Source: Prevotella sp. MA2016 (lineage in GTDB: Bacteria > Bacteroidota > Bacteroidia > Bacteroidales > Bacteroidaceae). Taken from it: a stretch of DNA of 64,000 bases. Position numbers and translations under genes: made by a program. This document shows, in pieces, positions 52,771 to 60,515 of this stretch. The stretch lies in the NCBI RefSeq assembly GCF_000619825.1, contig NZ_JHUW01000009.1:1-64000 (forward strand), read 5' to 3'. How positions within the stretch are numbered: position 1 is the stretch's first letter; each line of letters opens with the position of its first letter. The notes below the pieces were generated by a model. That model searched no databases, was not told where the DNA came from, and saw nothing but the letters and a program-made list of their open reading frames with translations.

Positions 52771-53799
52771 CTTTCTCCACTTATCAATCAGGGCCGTCAT
52801 ATCAGCAGGCCACTCCGATGTGAAGTCCATCTGTTCACCTGTTCGTGGGTGCACAAAACCTAAGGTCTTGGCATGCAGCACCTGACGCGGACAGAGCTTA
52901 AAGCAGTTCTGGATATAAGCCTTGTAGCTGGCAGTGCGCTCGCCACGCAGTATTTCTGTTCCGCCATAGCGCTCATCGGCAAACAAGGGGTGACCGATAT
53001 GCTTCATGTGAGCACGTATCTGGTGGGTGCGCCCAGTCTCGAGGATACACTCCACCAGCGTTACATAGCCATAACGCTCCATCACCCGGTAATGGGTCAC
53101 GGCTGGTTTACCTATCTCTGAATCGGGTGGGAACACCTCCATACGCAGACGGTCCTTAGGGTCGCGACCGATATTACCTTCGATACGACCTTCATCCTCT
53201 ACAAAGTTACCCCACACCAGGGCATTATAGCTGCGATGGGTGGTCTTATTAAAGAATTGTTTTCCTAATGACGTTTTGGCATCGGGCGTTTTGGCCACTA
53301 CCAGCAGTCCACTGGTATCCTTATCGATACGATGCACCAAACCAACTTCGGGATCGTTAGGGTCATAGCTGGCCAGATCCTTCAGATGCCAGGCGATGGC
53401 ATTGACCAGTGTACCGTTGAAGTTGCCACAACCAGGATGCACCACCATACCTGCCGGTTTGTTGATCACCATCAGGTCGTCATCCTCGTAAACCACTTCC
53501 AGCGGGATATCCTCAGGTTCTATCGTGGTATCATAATGCGGACGATCGAGCATCAGTGTGATGACATCGCCTGGGCGCACCTTATAGTTGCTCTTCACAG
53601 GTTTGTCGTTCACATGAATAAAACCTGCGTCGGCAGCCTGCTGGATGCGGTTGCGACTAGAGTGTGGCTGATGCTCCACCAGATATTTGTCGATACGTAT
53701 GGGCACCTGCCCTTTATCCACCTCCATTCGGAAGTGTTCGTACAACAAATCCTCCTGTTCCTGCTCCTGTTCTTCTATATCGATATTGTCGTCAATCAT
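52750..53799 (-). CDS. rluD: 23S rRNA pseudouridine synthase, RluD type
   Basis: Converts uridines to pseudouridine in 23S rRNA (helix 69 in the E. coli enzyme). 349 residues: an S4 RNA-binding domain (about 22-90, RIDKYLVEHQPHSSRNRIQQAADAG) and a catalytic domain with HRIDKDTSGLLVVAK containing the catalytic Asp. The N-terminus is acidic (EEQEQEQEDL). It overlaps the PASTA gene by 4 bp. Confidence 0.94.
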   Translation of the reverse strand: MIDDNIDIEEQEQEQEDLLYEHFRMEVDKGQVPIRIDKYLVEHQPHSSRNRIQQAADAGFIHVNDKPVKSNYKVRPGDVITLMLDRPHYDTTIEPEDIPLEVVYEDDDLMVINKPAGMVVHPGCGNFNGTLVNAIAWHLKDLASYDPNDPEVGLVHRIDKDTSGLLVVAKTPDAKTSLGKQFFNKTTHRSYNALVWGNFVEDEGRIEGNIGRDPKDRLRMEVFPPDSEIGKPAVTHYRVMERYGYVTLVECILETGRTHQIRAHMKHIGHPLFADERYGGTEILRGERTASYKAYIQNCFKLCPRQVLHAKTLGFVHPRTGEQMDFTSEWPADMTALIDKWRKYLKVKS

Positions 53800-54446
53800 T
53801 CTTTCACCTCTTCAAAATCATCCACATCGCCGTCGCCTCCAGACACGCCAAGCTCATCTGAGCCAACCACGTTCAGTTCTTCATCCAAGCCATATCGACC
53901 AGAGCCAATCTGCAAAGTGATCGGCTGCTCAATAGACACGCGCTCGCCTGCCGACACACGGCGACCATTGCATGTCACGCCATAAACCCAGTCTTTCTCT
54001 CCAGTAACATACTGAGGTGGCAGCACCTTGAATCCTAATGATATCAGTTTTGCCTCAGCCTCACGATAGCTGCTGTTGTCCACCACATCGGGGATGGCCA
54101 CCGATGGTGAGTTCGAAGAGTTGATTGTCACATAAATGGTATGGCCTGCTTTCACAGTCAATCCTGCATCAGGACTCTGTGTCAGTATGCAGTCGGCTGG
54201 CAGGCGTTTATTATAGCCCGAGTCGGTAACCACGATTTCAAGTCCCTTCTCTTCCATCATCTCGCGGGCCTTGGTAATATTCACACCTTCAATATTCGGC
54301 ACTCGGATACCCTCACCATGGTGGGTGTACCAGTCGAGTCCGTAGTTCACGCCTACTATCAGCAATACGACGACGAGCGCCATCGCTACGAGGTTCCAAA
54401 TCAGGAACTTACTACAGAACTTGCCGAAGAATTCTTTTGTTTTCAT
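53796..54446 (-). CDS. PASTA-domain membrane protein
   Basis: 216 residues. One N-terminal membrane helix (about 16-37) is followed by PASTA-like domains (about 46-185): RVPNIEGVNITKAREMMEEKGLEI, VAIPDVVDNSSYREAEAKLISLGFKV, and a weak third. The C-terminus is Glu/Asp-rich. PASTA domains usually bind peptidoglycan fragments or penicillin targets; here there is no kinase domain, as in other Bacteroidota homologues. First gene of a minus-strand operon that includes ddl, consistent with a cell-wall role. Confidence 0.9.
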   Translation of the reverse strand: MKTKEFFGKFCSKFLIWNLVAMALVVVLLIVGVNYGLDWYTHHGEGIRVPNIEGVNITKAREMMEEKGLEIVVTDSGYNKRLPADCILTQSPDAGLTVKAGHTIYVTINSSNSPSVAIPDVVDNSSYREAEAKLISLGFKVLPPQYVTGEKDWVYGVTCNGRRVSAGERVSIEQPITLQIGSGRYGLDEELNVVGSDELGVSGGDGDVDDFEEVKE

Positions 54447-54468
54447 CTTCTACTTCTCTATTTCGGCA

Positions 54469-54500
54469 CAAAAGTACATAAAAAAACAGAAAGAAGCAAA
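54469..54500 (-). promoter_or_regulatory. Promoter of the PASTA-rluD-ddl operon
   Basis: On the minus strand TTTG (54497-54500) and TActTTTG (54469-54476) are 20 bp apart, a full consensus match. The PASTA ATG is 23 bp downstream. It lies in the short gap after rpmH. Confidence 0.75.
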
Positions 54501-54552
54501 GAATTCACTCTACTTCTTTCTATTTTAACTCATTTTCTAAGTTCCTCTCGGA

Positions 54553-54708
54553 TTACTTTCCGTGATTCTCGTCAGAAACTGTCAACTTCTTGCGGCCCTT
54601 AGCACGACGAGCAGCCAATACTCGACGACCGTTCTTTGTGGCCATTCTCTCACGGAAGCCGTGCTTGTTTACGCGACGGCGATTGTGTGGCTGAAATGTT
54701 CTCTTCAT
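54553..54708 (-). CDS. rpmH: Ribosomal protein L34
   Basis: 51 residues, basic: [12 protein letters not shown] start, then KHGFRERM and [20 protein letters not shown], the L34 signature. A short tail [10 protein letters not shown] extends it slightly beyond the E. coli protein (46). It has its own promoter upstream and is divergent from efp. Confidence 0.98.
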   Translation of the reverse strand: MKRTFQPHNRRRVNKHGFRERMATKNGRRVLAARRAKGRKKLTVSDENHGK

Positions 54709-54755
54709 TGTGATATACTTATTTAATTTTGTTATTTATTTACCGATTTGGGGTG

Positions 54756-54787
54756 CAAAAGTACTCATTTCTTTTGAAATACGCAAA
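54756..54787 (-). promoter_or_regulatory. rpmH promoter
   Basis: On the minus strand TTTG (54784-54787) and TActTTTG (54756-54763) are 20 bp apart, matching the consensus. Leader of about 40 nt to the ATG. Confidence 0.75.
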
Positions 54788-54814
54788 TTTTATACGATTT
54801 TTAGCTAAACTTTT

Positions 54815-54845
54815 TATGTTTTTTTCCAAAAAAGCAGTACCTTTG
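54815..54845 (+). promoter_or_regulatory. efp promoter
   Basis: TATG (54815-54818, one mismatch) and TAccTTTG (54838-54845) are 19 bp apart. The efp ATG is at 54884. Back-to-back with the rpmH promoter. Confidence 0.65.
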
Positions 54846-54883
54846 CACCCGAAAACGATATAAAAGTAACATATTAAAGGTTT

Positions 54884-55450
54884 ATGATTAATTCACAAGA
54901 CATTAAAAAAGGCACCGCCATTCGCATGGACGGTGGCATCTGGGTGTGTATCGATTTCCAGCACCGCAAGCCAGGTAAGGGTAACACCATCATGATTATC
55001 AAAGTTAAGAACGTTTCAGACGGTCGCGTACTGGAGCGTCGCTTCAACATCGGTGAGAAGCTCGAGGATGTGATCATCGAGCGTCGTCCTTACCAGTACC
55101 TCTATGAGGATCAGTCTGGTCGTATCTTCATGAATCAGGAGACATTCGAGCAGATCCCCATCGACAACGAGCTCGTAATCGGTCATGAGTACATGAAGGA
55201 GAGCGACATCGTGGAGGTTGTTTCTGACACTACCGATGGTACTATCCTTTACGCTGAGATGCCTGTTAAGACCGTTCTCCGCGTTACTCACTCTGAGCCA
55301 GGTGTAAAGGGCGACACTGCTACCAACACTCTGAAGCCAGCTACTCTGGAGACAGGTGTTGAGATTCGTGTTCCTCTGTTCATCAACGAGGGCGACCTGA
55401 TTCAGGTTGACACTCGCGACGGTTCTTACCTGCAGCGTGTAAAGGAGTAA
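54884..55450 (+). CDS. efp: Elongation factor P
   Basis: Relieves ribosome stalling at polyproline stretches. 188 residues with three OB-like domains: N-terminal KKGTAIRMDGGIWVCIDFQHRKPGKGN (the tip loop KPGKG holds the usually modified Lys), a central domain, and a C-terminal VDTRDGSYLQRVKE. Start and length are standard. Codon use appears biased, as for a highly expressed gene. Confidence 0.97.
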   Translation: MINSQDIKKGTAIRMDGGIWVCIDFQHRKPGKGNTIMIIKVKNVSDGRVLERRFNIGEKLEDVIIERRPYQYLYEDQSGRIFMNQETFEQIPIDNELVIGHEYMKESDIVEVVSDTTDGTILYAEMPVKTVLRVTHSEPGVKGDTATNTLKPATLETGVEIRVPLFINEGDLIQVDTRDGSYLQRVKE

Positions 55451-55461
55451 ATCCTAATAAA

Positions 55462-55477
55462 GATTGAAGAATTGAAG
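55462..55477. repeat. Short 8-bp repeat at the glycosyltransferase start
   Basis: GATTGAAG and AATTGAAG are adjacent 8-bp units. The TTG start codon of the downstream gene (55472-55474) lies in the second. Confidence 0.4.
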
Positions 55478-56506
55478 TATTCGATCATCGTCCCCGTCTA
55501 TAATCGTCCTGATGAAGTGGACGAATTACTCGAAAGCCTGACCCAACAAGCTTTTAAGGATTTCGAGGTAATTATTGTTGAAGACGGTTCAATAAAACCA
55601 TGCAAGGATGTTTGCGACAAGTACGCAAGCATCCTTGATTTGCATTATTACGCCAAGGAGAACAGCGGCCCTGGTCAGAGTCGCAACTACGGCGTCGAGC
55701 GTGCTAGCGGTGAATATGTCATCATTCTGGATAGCGACGTAGTGCTGCCACAAGGCTACCTGCAAAGCATAGTGGATAGTTTACAGTTGACAGTGGACAG
55801 TTATGATCACTGTACACTCTCCACTGTACACTCTCAACTTGTCGCCTGGGGCGGCCCCGATGCAGCCCATCCTTCGTTTACACCGGTACAGAAGGCCATC
55901 AGCTATTCGATGACCTCATTCTTTACCACAGGTGGCATCCGTGGAGGAGGAAAAGCCAAGCTCGACAAGTTCTATCCTCGTTCGTTCAACATGGGCATCC
56001 GTCGCGATGTGTATCAGCAGTTGGGCGGTTTTAGCAAGATGCGTTTTGGCGAGGATATCGACTTCTCGTACCGTATTGTCGAGGCAGGCTACATGCCACG
56101 CCTCATCCCCGAGGCTTGGGTATGGCACAAGCGCCGTACCGACTTCCGCAAGTTCTTCCGTCAGGTGTATAACAGCGGTATCGCCCGCATCAATCTTGAG
56201 AAGCGCCATCCAGGCACTATGAAGTTAGTACATCTGTTACCAACAGTTTTTACACTGGGGGTCATCGGTTTGCTGCTCATCTCACTCTTCTGGCCACTCG
56301 CGTGCGTTCCTATTATATTATATAGCCTACTCCTCTTCATCGACTCAAGCATCCAGAACAAGAGCTTGTGGGTGGGGTTGCTCAGCATCCCTGCCGCCTT
56401 CGTACAGTTGATGGGCTATGGCTTCGGTTTCATCGAATCATGGTGGAAACGCTGCGTACTGAAACAAGACGAATTTACCGCCTTCGAAAAAAACTTCTAC
56501 AAGTGA
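55472..56506 (+). CDS. GT2 family glycosyltransferase
   Basis: 344 residues. A TTG start is used, since no ATG is available between the efp stop and the conserved KYSIIVPVYNRPDE. The GT-A fold has DSDVVLP (DxD-like), a GGIRGGGKAK region and GEDIDFSYRI. Two C-terminal membrane helices (about 255-300) place it at the inner membrane. It probably transfers a sugar to a lipid or polysaccharide acceptor. An insert of about 23 residues (SLQLTVDSYDHCTLSTVHSQL) after the DxD is encoded by 7-bp repeats. It overlaps radC by 4 bp. Confidence 0.88.
   Translation: MKYSIIVPVYNRPDEVDELLESLTQQAFKDFEVIIVEDGSIKPCKDVCDKYASILDLHYYAKENSGPGQSRNYGVERASGEYVIILDSDVVLPQGYLQSIVDSLQLTVDSYDHCTLSTVHSQLVAWGGPDAAHPSFTPVQKAISYSMTSFFTTGGIRGGGKAKLDKFYPRSFNMGIRRDVYQQLGGFSKMRFGEDIDFSYRIVEAGYMPRLIPEAWVWHKRRTDFRKFFRQVYNSGIARINLEKRHPGTMKLVHLLPTVFTLGVIGLLLISLFWPLACVPIILYSLLLFIDSSIQNKSLWVGLLSIPAAFVQLMGYGFGFIESWWKRCVLKQDEFTAFEKNFYK
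55772..55842. repeat. Two opposed 7-bp arrays inside the glycosyltransferase gene
   Basis: GTGGATA, GTTTACA, GTTGACA and GTGGACA run into CACTGTA, CACTCTC, CACTGTA, CACTCTC and AACTTGT. The second array is roughly the reverse complement of the first, so the pair forms an inverted repeat inside the gene. The frame is kept. Confidence 0.9.
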
Positions 56507-57192
56507 GTGAGAAACTGAACATCAATCAGTGGGCTGAGGAGGACCGTCCTCGTGAAAAAATGGCAGCGCAGGGTGCCGACACACTCAGCAGCGCCGAGCT
56601 GTTGGCCATACTGATAGGCTCTGGCTCTACCAAAGAGAGCGCTGTGGATTTGATGAAGCGCATTCTGGCCGACTGCAACAACAGTCTGAATGCCTTAGGC
56701 AAGAAATCCATCCACGACCTATGCCAGTATAACGGTGTTGGACCAGCCAAGGCCATCACCATCCTGGCAGCCTGCGAACTGGGCAAGCGCCGACAGATGG
56801 AGACACCCGAGGAGCGCCCCGACCTGGGCACTGCCACTCGTATCTACAACCACATGCGCCCTGTGATGCAGGACCTGGATGCAGAAGAGTTCTGGGTACT
56901 GCTGCTCAACCAGCAATACCGACTCATCAAAAAACTGCGTATTGCCCGTGGCGGCATTACTGCAACAACAGTAGATATACGCCTCATCATTCGCGAGGCA
57001 GTACTCTGCAACGCCACACAGTTGGTGGCATGCCACAACCACCCATCGGGCGGTATCATGCCCAGCCGACAAGACAACGAGCTAACCATCAGCATCATCA
57101 ATGCCTGCAAGCTGATGAATATTCACTTTGTAGATCACGTCATCGTTACCGATGGTCACTACTACAGCTACCACGAACAAGGGAAATGCTAA
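56503..57192 (+). CDS. radC: RadC/JAB1-domain protein
   Basis: 229 residues from a GTG that overlaps the glycosyltransferase stop (GTGA). A longer frame upstream overlaps that gene and adds no conserved sequence. N-terminal helix-hairpin-helix-like part (about 20-100), then the JAB1/MPN+ metalloprotease-like domain with EEFWVLLLN and CHNHPSGGIMPSRQD (HxHx...D zinc site). The role is uncertain: RadC was named for radiation sensitivity, but that function is not established. Confidence 0.94.
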   Translation: MSEKLNINQWAEEDRPREKMAAQGADTLSSAELLAILIGSGSTKESAVDLMKRILADCNNSLNALGKKSIHDLCQYNGVGPAKAITILAACELGKRRQMETPEERPDLGTATRIYNHMRPVMQDLDAEEFWVLLLNQQYRLIKKLRIARGGITATTVDIRLIIREAVLCNATQLVACHNHPSGGIMPSRQDNELTISIINACKLMNIHFVDHVIVTDGHYYSYHEQGKC

Positions 57193-57211
57193 CAAACAAA
57201 GATATACAGCT

Positions 57212-57532
57212 ATGACACAAGAAGAGAAAACACAGATAGAAGAGCGGATTGTAGATGTACTGAAGACCGTTTACGATCCAGAGATTCCCGTCAACATCTA
57301 CGACCTGGGAATGATTTACAAGATAGATGTACAGGACGACAGTTCTGTTGAGTTGGACATGACCTTTACAGCCCCCAACTGTCCGGCTGCCGACTTTATC
57401 CTGGAGGATGTGCGCACCAAGATAGAGAGTGTAGAGGGTGTGAAAGGTTCAAATGTAAACCTCGTGTTCGAGCCCGCCTGGGACCAGTCGATGATGAGCG
57501 AAGAAGCAAGAGTCGAGCTCGGATTTGATTAA
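57212..57532 (+). CDS. MIP18/SufT-family protein (DUF59)
   Basis: 106 residues from the ATG at 57212. The DUF59 domain covers the whole protein: VYDPEIPVNIYDLGMIYKI and MTFTAPNCPAADFI with the conserved Cys. Family members help deliver Fe-S clusters. It lies between radC and lpxH without other suf genes. A longer upstream frame overlaps radC and is not supported. Confidence 0.92.
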   Translation: MTQEEKTQIEERIVDVLKTVYDPEIPVNIYDLGMIYKIDVQDDSSVELDMTFTAPNCPAADFILEDVRTKIESVEGVKGSNVNLVFEPAWDQSMMSEEARVELGFD

Positions 57533-57539
57533 CCATACC

Positions 57540-57567
57540 TCTCAGTTCTTAACTCTCAGTTCTCAGT
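57540..57567. repeat. 7-bp tandem repeat before lpxH
   Basis: TCTCAGT, TCTTAAC, TCTCAGT and TCTCAGT run in register and end 1 bp before the lpxH ATG, filling most of the 36-bp gap. Confidence 0.85.
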
Positions 57568-57568
57568 T

Positions 57569-58333
57569 ATGAAAAATATCTATTTTTTATCCGATGCCCA
57601 TTTAGGCTCGTTGGCCATTCCGCACCAGCGCATGCAGGAGCGCCGACTGGTTCGTTTCCTCGATAGTATCAAGGAGAAGGCTGCCGCCATCTATCTGTTG
57701 GGCGACATGTTCGACTTCTGGTACGAATACAAATATGTGGTGCCCAAGGGCTACACCCGTTTTTTAGGCAAACTGTCGGAACTCACCGACATGGGTGTCG
57801 AGGTGCACTATTTCACCGGCAACCACGACATCTGGGCCTACGAGTATCTGGAAAAGGAGTGCGGCGTGATTCTGCACAAGAAGCCTGAGACTACTGAGAT
57901 ATACGGAAAGATGTTCTTCCTGGCGCATGGCGACGGACTGGGCGACCCCGACAAGAAGTTCAAGCTTATCAAGAGCATCTTCCACAACAAGCTCTGCCAG
58001 TGGGCCTTCTCGTCATTACATCCCCGTTGGGGCATGTGGTTTGGATTGAACTGGGCCAAGCACAGCCGCATGAAGCGTCCTAACGGCGAAGAGCCTGCCT
58101 ATATGGGCGAGAACCGCGAGCATCTGGTACTGTTCACCAAAAAGTACATCCAGTACCACTCTAACGTAGATTATTTCATCTACGGTCATCGTCACATCGA
58201 AGTAGATCTGCAGCTCACCAAGAAAGCCCGCATGATCATCCTCGGCGACTGGATAACCCACTTCACCTATGTCGTCTTCGACGGCGAGCACCTACTCCTC
58301 TCCCAATACATCGAAGGCGAGAGTCGCCCTTAA
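57569..58333 (+). CDS. lpxH: UDP-2,3-diacylglucosamine diphosphatase
   Basis: Cleaves UDP-diacylglucosamine to lipid X in lipid A synthesis, at the inner membrane face. 254 residues. Metallophosphoesterase motifs: SDAHLG (7-12), GDMFDFW, GNHD and HGDGLGD, and GHRHIE near the C-terminus. The family-typical basic, Trp-rich cap (WAFSSLHPRWGMWFGLNWAKHS) is present. Confidence 0.93.
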   Translation: MKNIYFLSDAHLGSLAIPHQRMQERRLVRFLDSIKEKAAAIYLLGDMFDFWYEYKYVVPKGYTRFLGKLSELTDMGVEVHYFTGNHDIWAYEYLEKECGVILHKKPETTEIYGKMFFLAHGDGLGDPDKKFKLIKSIFHNKLCQWAFSSLHPRWGMWFGLNWAKHSRMKRPNGEEPAYMGENREHLVLFTKKYIQYHSNVDYFIYGHRHIEVDLQLTKKARMIILGDWITHFTYVVFDGEHLLLSQYIEGESRP

Positions 58334-58350
58334 AATAAAAATTTCTAAAA

Positions 58351-58688
58351 TTATCTACCACTCTACCACCAAGGGGCTAAAACGCCCTGTTTATACGGGT
58401 TTGCGGGGTGGTGGTAGATAGGTGGTAGAGTGGTAGCAAATAGACAAGGTATTTTTAATATGCAAAAATGCTGTTTTCTACGGCAGAAAATGATGTTTTC
58501 GCACTGAGAAAACAGTGTTTTCTCTGGACAAAAGCACTGCGACCTTCCAACAAAAAAGACGGTATCTCAAAGCGAAAATAGTGGTATCTCTACCACCATC
58601 TACCACCTATCTATCACCTATCTACCACCTCGGAAACCCGCATAAAATAAGACTTTTCAGCTGATTGATGGTAGAGTGGTAGATAACT
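58351..58688. repeat. 340-bp nested inverted-repeat element with 11-bp units
   Basis: Outer arms 58351-58372 and 58665-58686 match at 21 of 22 bases. Inner imperfect arms lie at about 58391-58428 and 58609-58646. A perfect 9-bp palindrome is at 58506-58524. The arms are built of about 11-bp units (GGTGGTAGATA; TATCTACCACC), about one helical turn. The element fills the whole gap between lpxH and the next gene. No ORF of note is inside. It may be a MITE-like remnant, a structured RNA or a bidirectional terminator. Confidence 0.8.
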
Positions 58689-58718
58689 TTAAAAAAGAAT
58701 TTCAGAATTGAGTTTCAG

Positions 58719-59267
58719 TTACTTTTGGGGTGCCTTTAGGGCATCCCATTTGGCTTCGTATTCCTGCTCTTTTTGGCGGACTTCCTTGAGGGCTTTCTTT
58801 CGGCGCTGTTTGGCCTCAAGTGTTGGGGCTATGGTCTTGTCGAACAGCCAGACCATCATGGCCAACACGTTGGGACCGGCGGGTACGACTTGTGGCAACG
58901 GCACTTCTTTGGGCGTGACAGGCCTCATGATGCCAGCCATCATCGACTTACGGCGATCCTGGCCATACACCACCACCTCGTCAATGGCATGCAACGCGGG
59001 GATGAGATAGATGGTATCGCTATGCAGCTCGTTGGCCAGCACATAGCGATGCTGGAACCTGGGATGGCTGAGGGTGATGCGCTTAAAACTGTCGGGCACC
59101 TCTATCTCGCCACTCCATGGGGTCACAAACTCGTCACCATTATCCACACGGACCTTGATATCGCGTTGCGGCACCTTTGTGCCCAAGCTGGCCACCACCA
59201 GTTTGCGCTGTGCTAACACCCCAGAGCACCACAGTATGAGCACTATGCTTAGATACAGTTTCATCAT
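58719..59267 (-). CDS. Small exported protein with carboxypeptidase-regulatory-like domain
   Basis: 182 residues with signal peptide ending GVLAQ (about 20). The N-terminal half is a beta domain like those before SusC plugs (about 22-92), ending with IDEVVVYGQDRRKS, close to the DEVVVVGYG motif of TonB-dependent receptors. The C-terminal half is helical and charged (EAKQRRKKALKEVRQKEQEYEAKW). There is no barrel. It may be a periplasmic TonB-box-bearing partner; function unknown. Confidence 0.75.
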   Translation of the reverse strand: MMKLYLSIVLILWCSGVLAQRKLVVASLGTKVPQRDIKVRVDNGDEFVTPWSGEIEVPDSFKRITLSHPRFQHRYVLANELHSDTIYLIPALHAIDEVVVYGQDRRKSMMAGIMRPVTPKEVPLPQVVPAGPNVLAMMVWLFDKTIAPTLEAKQRRKKALKEVRQKEQEYEAKWDALKAPQK

Positions 59268-59288
59268 TTAGTCTTTTCAATACGGGTG

Positions 59289-59321
59289 CAAATGTAATAC
59301 TTTCCTGCATATCTTTCCAAA
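59289..59321 (-). promoter_or_regulatory. Promoter of the 58719-59267 gene
   Basis: On the minus strand TTTG (59318-59321) and TAcaTTTG (59289-59296) are 21 bp apart. ATG about 22 bp downstream. Confidence 0.6.
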
Positions 59322-59390
59322 ATGGAATATTATATTATCTTACAGATATAAAAATTAATGTAACATTAAGTTTTTTTGAATTAAAATATG

Positions 59391-59398
59391 TATCTTTG
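59391..59398 (+). promoter_or_regulatory. -7 element of the PfkB kinase gene
   Basis: TAtcTTTG lies 19 bp before the ATG at 59417. No TTTG at the expected distance upstream. It rules out the in-frame TTG at 59396 as start. Confidence 0.55.
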
Positions 59399-59416
59399 CA
59401 GCGAAGTTTACAGATA

Positions 59417-60448
59417 ATGACCAACATGAATAGAAAGAAAATTGTAACTTTCGGCGAGTTGTTGCTCAGGTTTTCGAAACCCGGGCAGTTGCGACTGACT
59501 CAGGGCGACCTGTTTACCAGTAAATATGGTGGTAGCGAGGCTAACGTGGCCGTATCATTAGCTACCCAAGGCGAAGATGTAACCTATATCACCCGACTGC
59601 CCGACACGCCAGTGGGCCACGCAGGTGCCATGAGTCTGGCCGAGCTGGGTGTAGATACCAGTCGCGTGCTTTATGGCGGACAGCGCATAGGTACCTACTA
59701 CTTTGAGCCTGCTGCCGGCATGCGTGCTGCCAAGGTGATCTACGACCGTAACGGCTCGGCTTATTCCGACCTGAAACCCGGCATGATTCCCTGGCTCGAG
59801 ATACTGAAGGATTGTAACTACTTCCATGTGTCGGGCATCACAGCTGCCATCTCGCAACAGGCTGCCGACGCCACCTTCGAGGCCCTCGACGTGGCCGACG
59901 AGTTAGGTATTACTGTCTGCTTCGACATCAACTACCGTAAGAACCTGTGGAAGTACGAAGGTGCTGAACCACGTAAAACCCTGAGCCGCATGCTGTCGCG
60001 ATGCGACATGATGTTTGGCGATGCCATCGAGTTCGACTGGCTGTCGCAGCATCCACAGCCACCATTCACGGCCACCGACTCTCACTTCACCATGCAGATG
60101 AAAGAATATGGCGAATGGTTCGAAGAGCTGCATGCTGCCTACCCCCGTGTAAAACACTGGATGATGGGTATGCGTAATATCGTAAGCTCGAACCATCACA
60201 CCCTGACAGCCCTGCTTTATACCGACAATAAACTGTTGCAGGCACCTATCATGGATATCCCTGATGTGGTGGAGCCTGTAGGTGTGGGCGATGCCTTTAT
60301 GGGTGGTTGGCTGCACGCCATCAGCCTGTTTCCCGACGACATGCAGAAGCAGTTGAATTACTCATTGGCTGCCGCGGCCCTCAAGAACACCATCCCAGGC
60401 GATTTCAACCTCTCGACCGAAGAAGAGATTCTGGAAGTGAATATTTAA
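59417..60448 (+). CDS. kdgK: PfkB sugar kinase, 2-keto-3-deoxygluconate kinase-like
   Basis: 343 residues from the ATG at 59417; a second ATG at 59426 is possible. Ribokinase fold: VTFGELLLRFS, KYGGSEANVAVSLA, FDINYRKNLW, and the catalytic PVGVGDAFMGG. Resembles KdgK, which phosphorylates 2-keto-3-deoxygluconate in uronate catabolism, but PfkB kinases vary in substrate and no uronate genes are nearby. A 67-bp gap separates it from the next lipoprotein gene. Confidence 0.87.
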   Translation: MTNMNRKKIVTFGELLLRFSKPGQLRLTQGDLFTSKYGGSEANVAVSLATQGEDVTYITRLPDTPVGHAGAMSLAELGVDTSRVLYGGQRIGTYYFEPAAGMRAAKVIYDRNGSAYSDLKPGMIPWLEILKDCNYFHVSGITAAISQQAADATFEALDVADELGITVCFDINYRKNLWKYEGAEPRKTLSRMLSRCDMMFGDAIEFDWLSQHPQPPFTATDSHFTMQMKEYGEWFEELHAAYPRVKHWMMGMRNIVSSNHHTLTALLYTDNKLLQAPIMDIPDVVEPVGVGDAFMGGWLHAISLFPDDMQKQLNYSLAAAALKNTIPGDFNLSTEEEILEVNI

Positions 60449-60515
60449 CATTTCTTCATGCAGTATTTGGTCTTCTTCATCGTTTTATGGATAAAGAAGC
60501 AACGAAACGTGTACA

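Noticed and set aside
54553-54708. rpmH next to efp as an unusual rearrangement
   Set aside because: Separation of rpmH from dnaA/rnpA and its place near efp is, to my knowledge, common in Bacteroidota.
55451-55471. Glycosyltransferase start interpreted as frameshifted or truncated because no ATG is present
   Set aside because: The frame is open back to the efp stop and the conserved domain begins two residues after a TTG, which is an acceptable start.
56368-56502. N-terminal extension of RadC
   Set aside because: It overlaps the glycosyltransferase gene in another frame; the GTG at 56503 gives the normal RadC length and a 4-bp coupled overlap.
24462-57567. Heptamer arrays as CRISPR
   Set aside because: Units are 7 bp with no spacers and there are no cas genes; they are simple tandem repeats.
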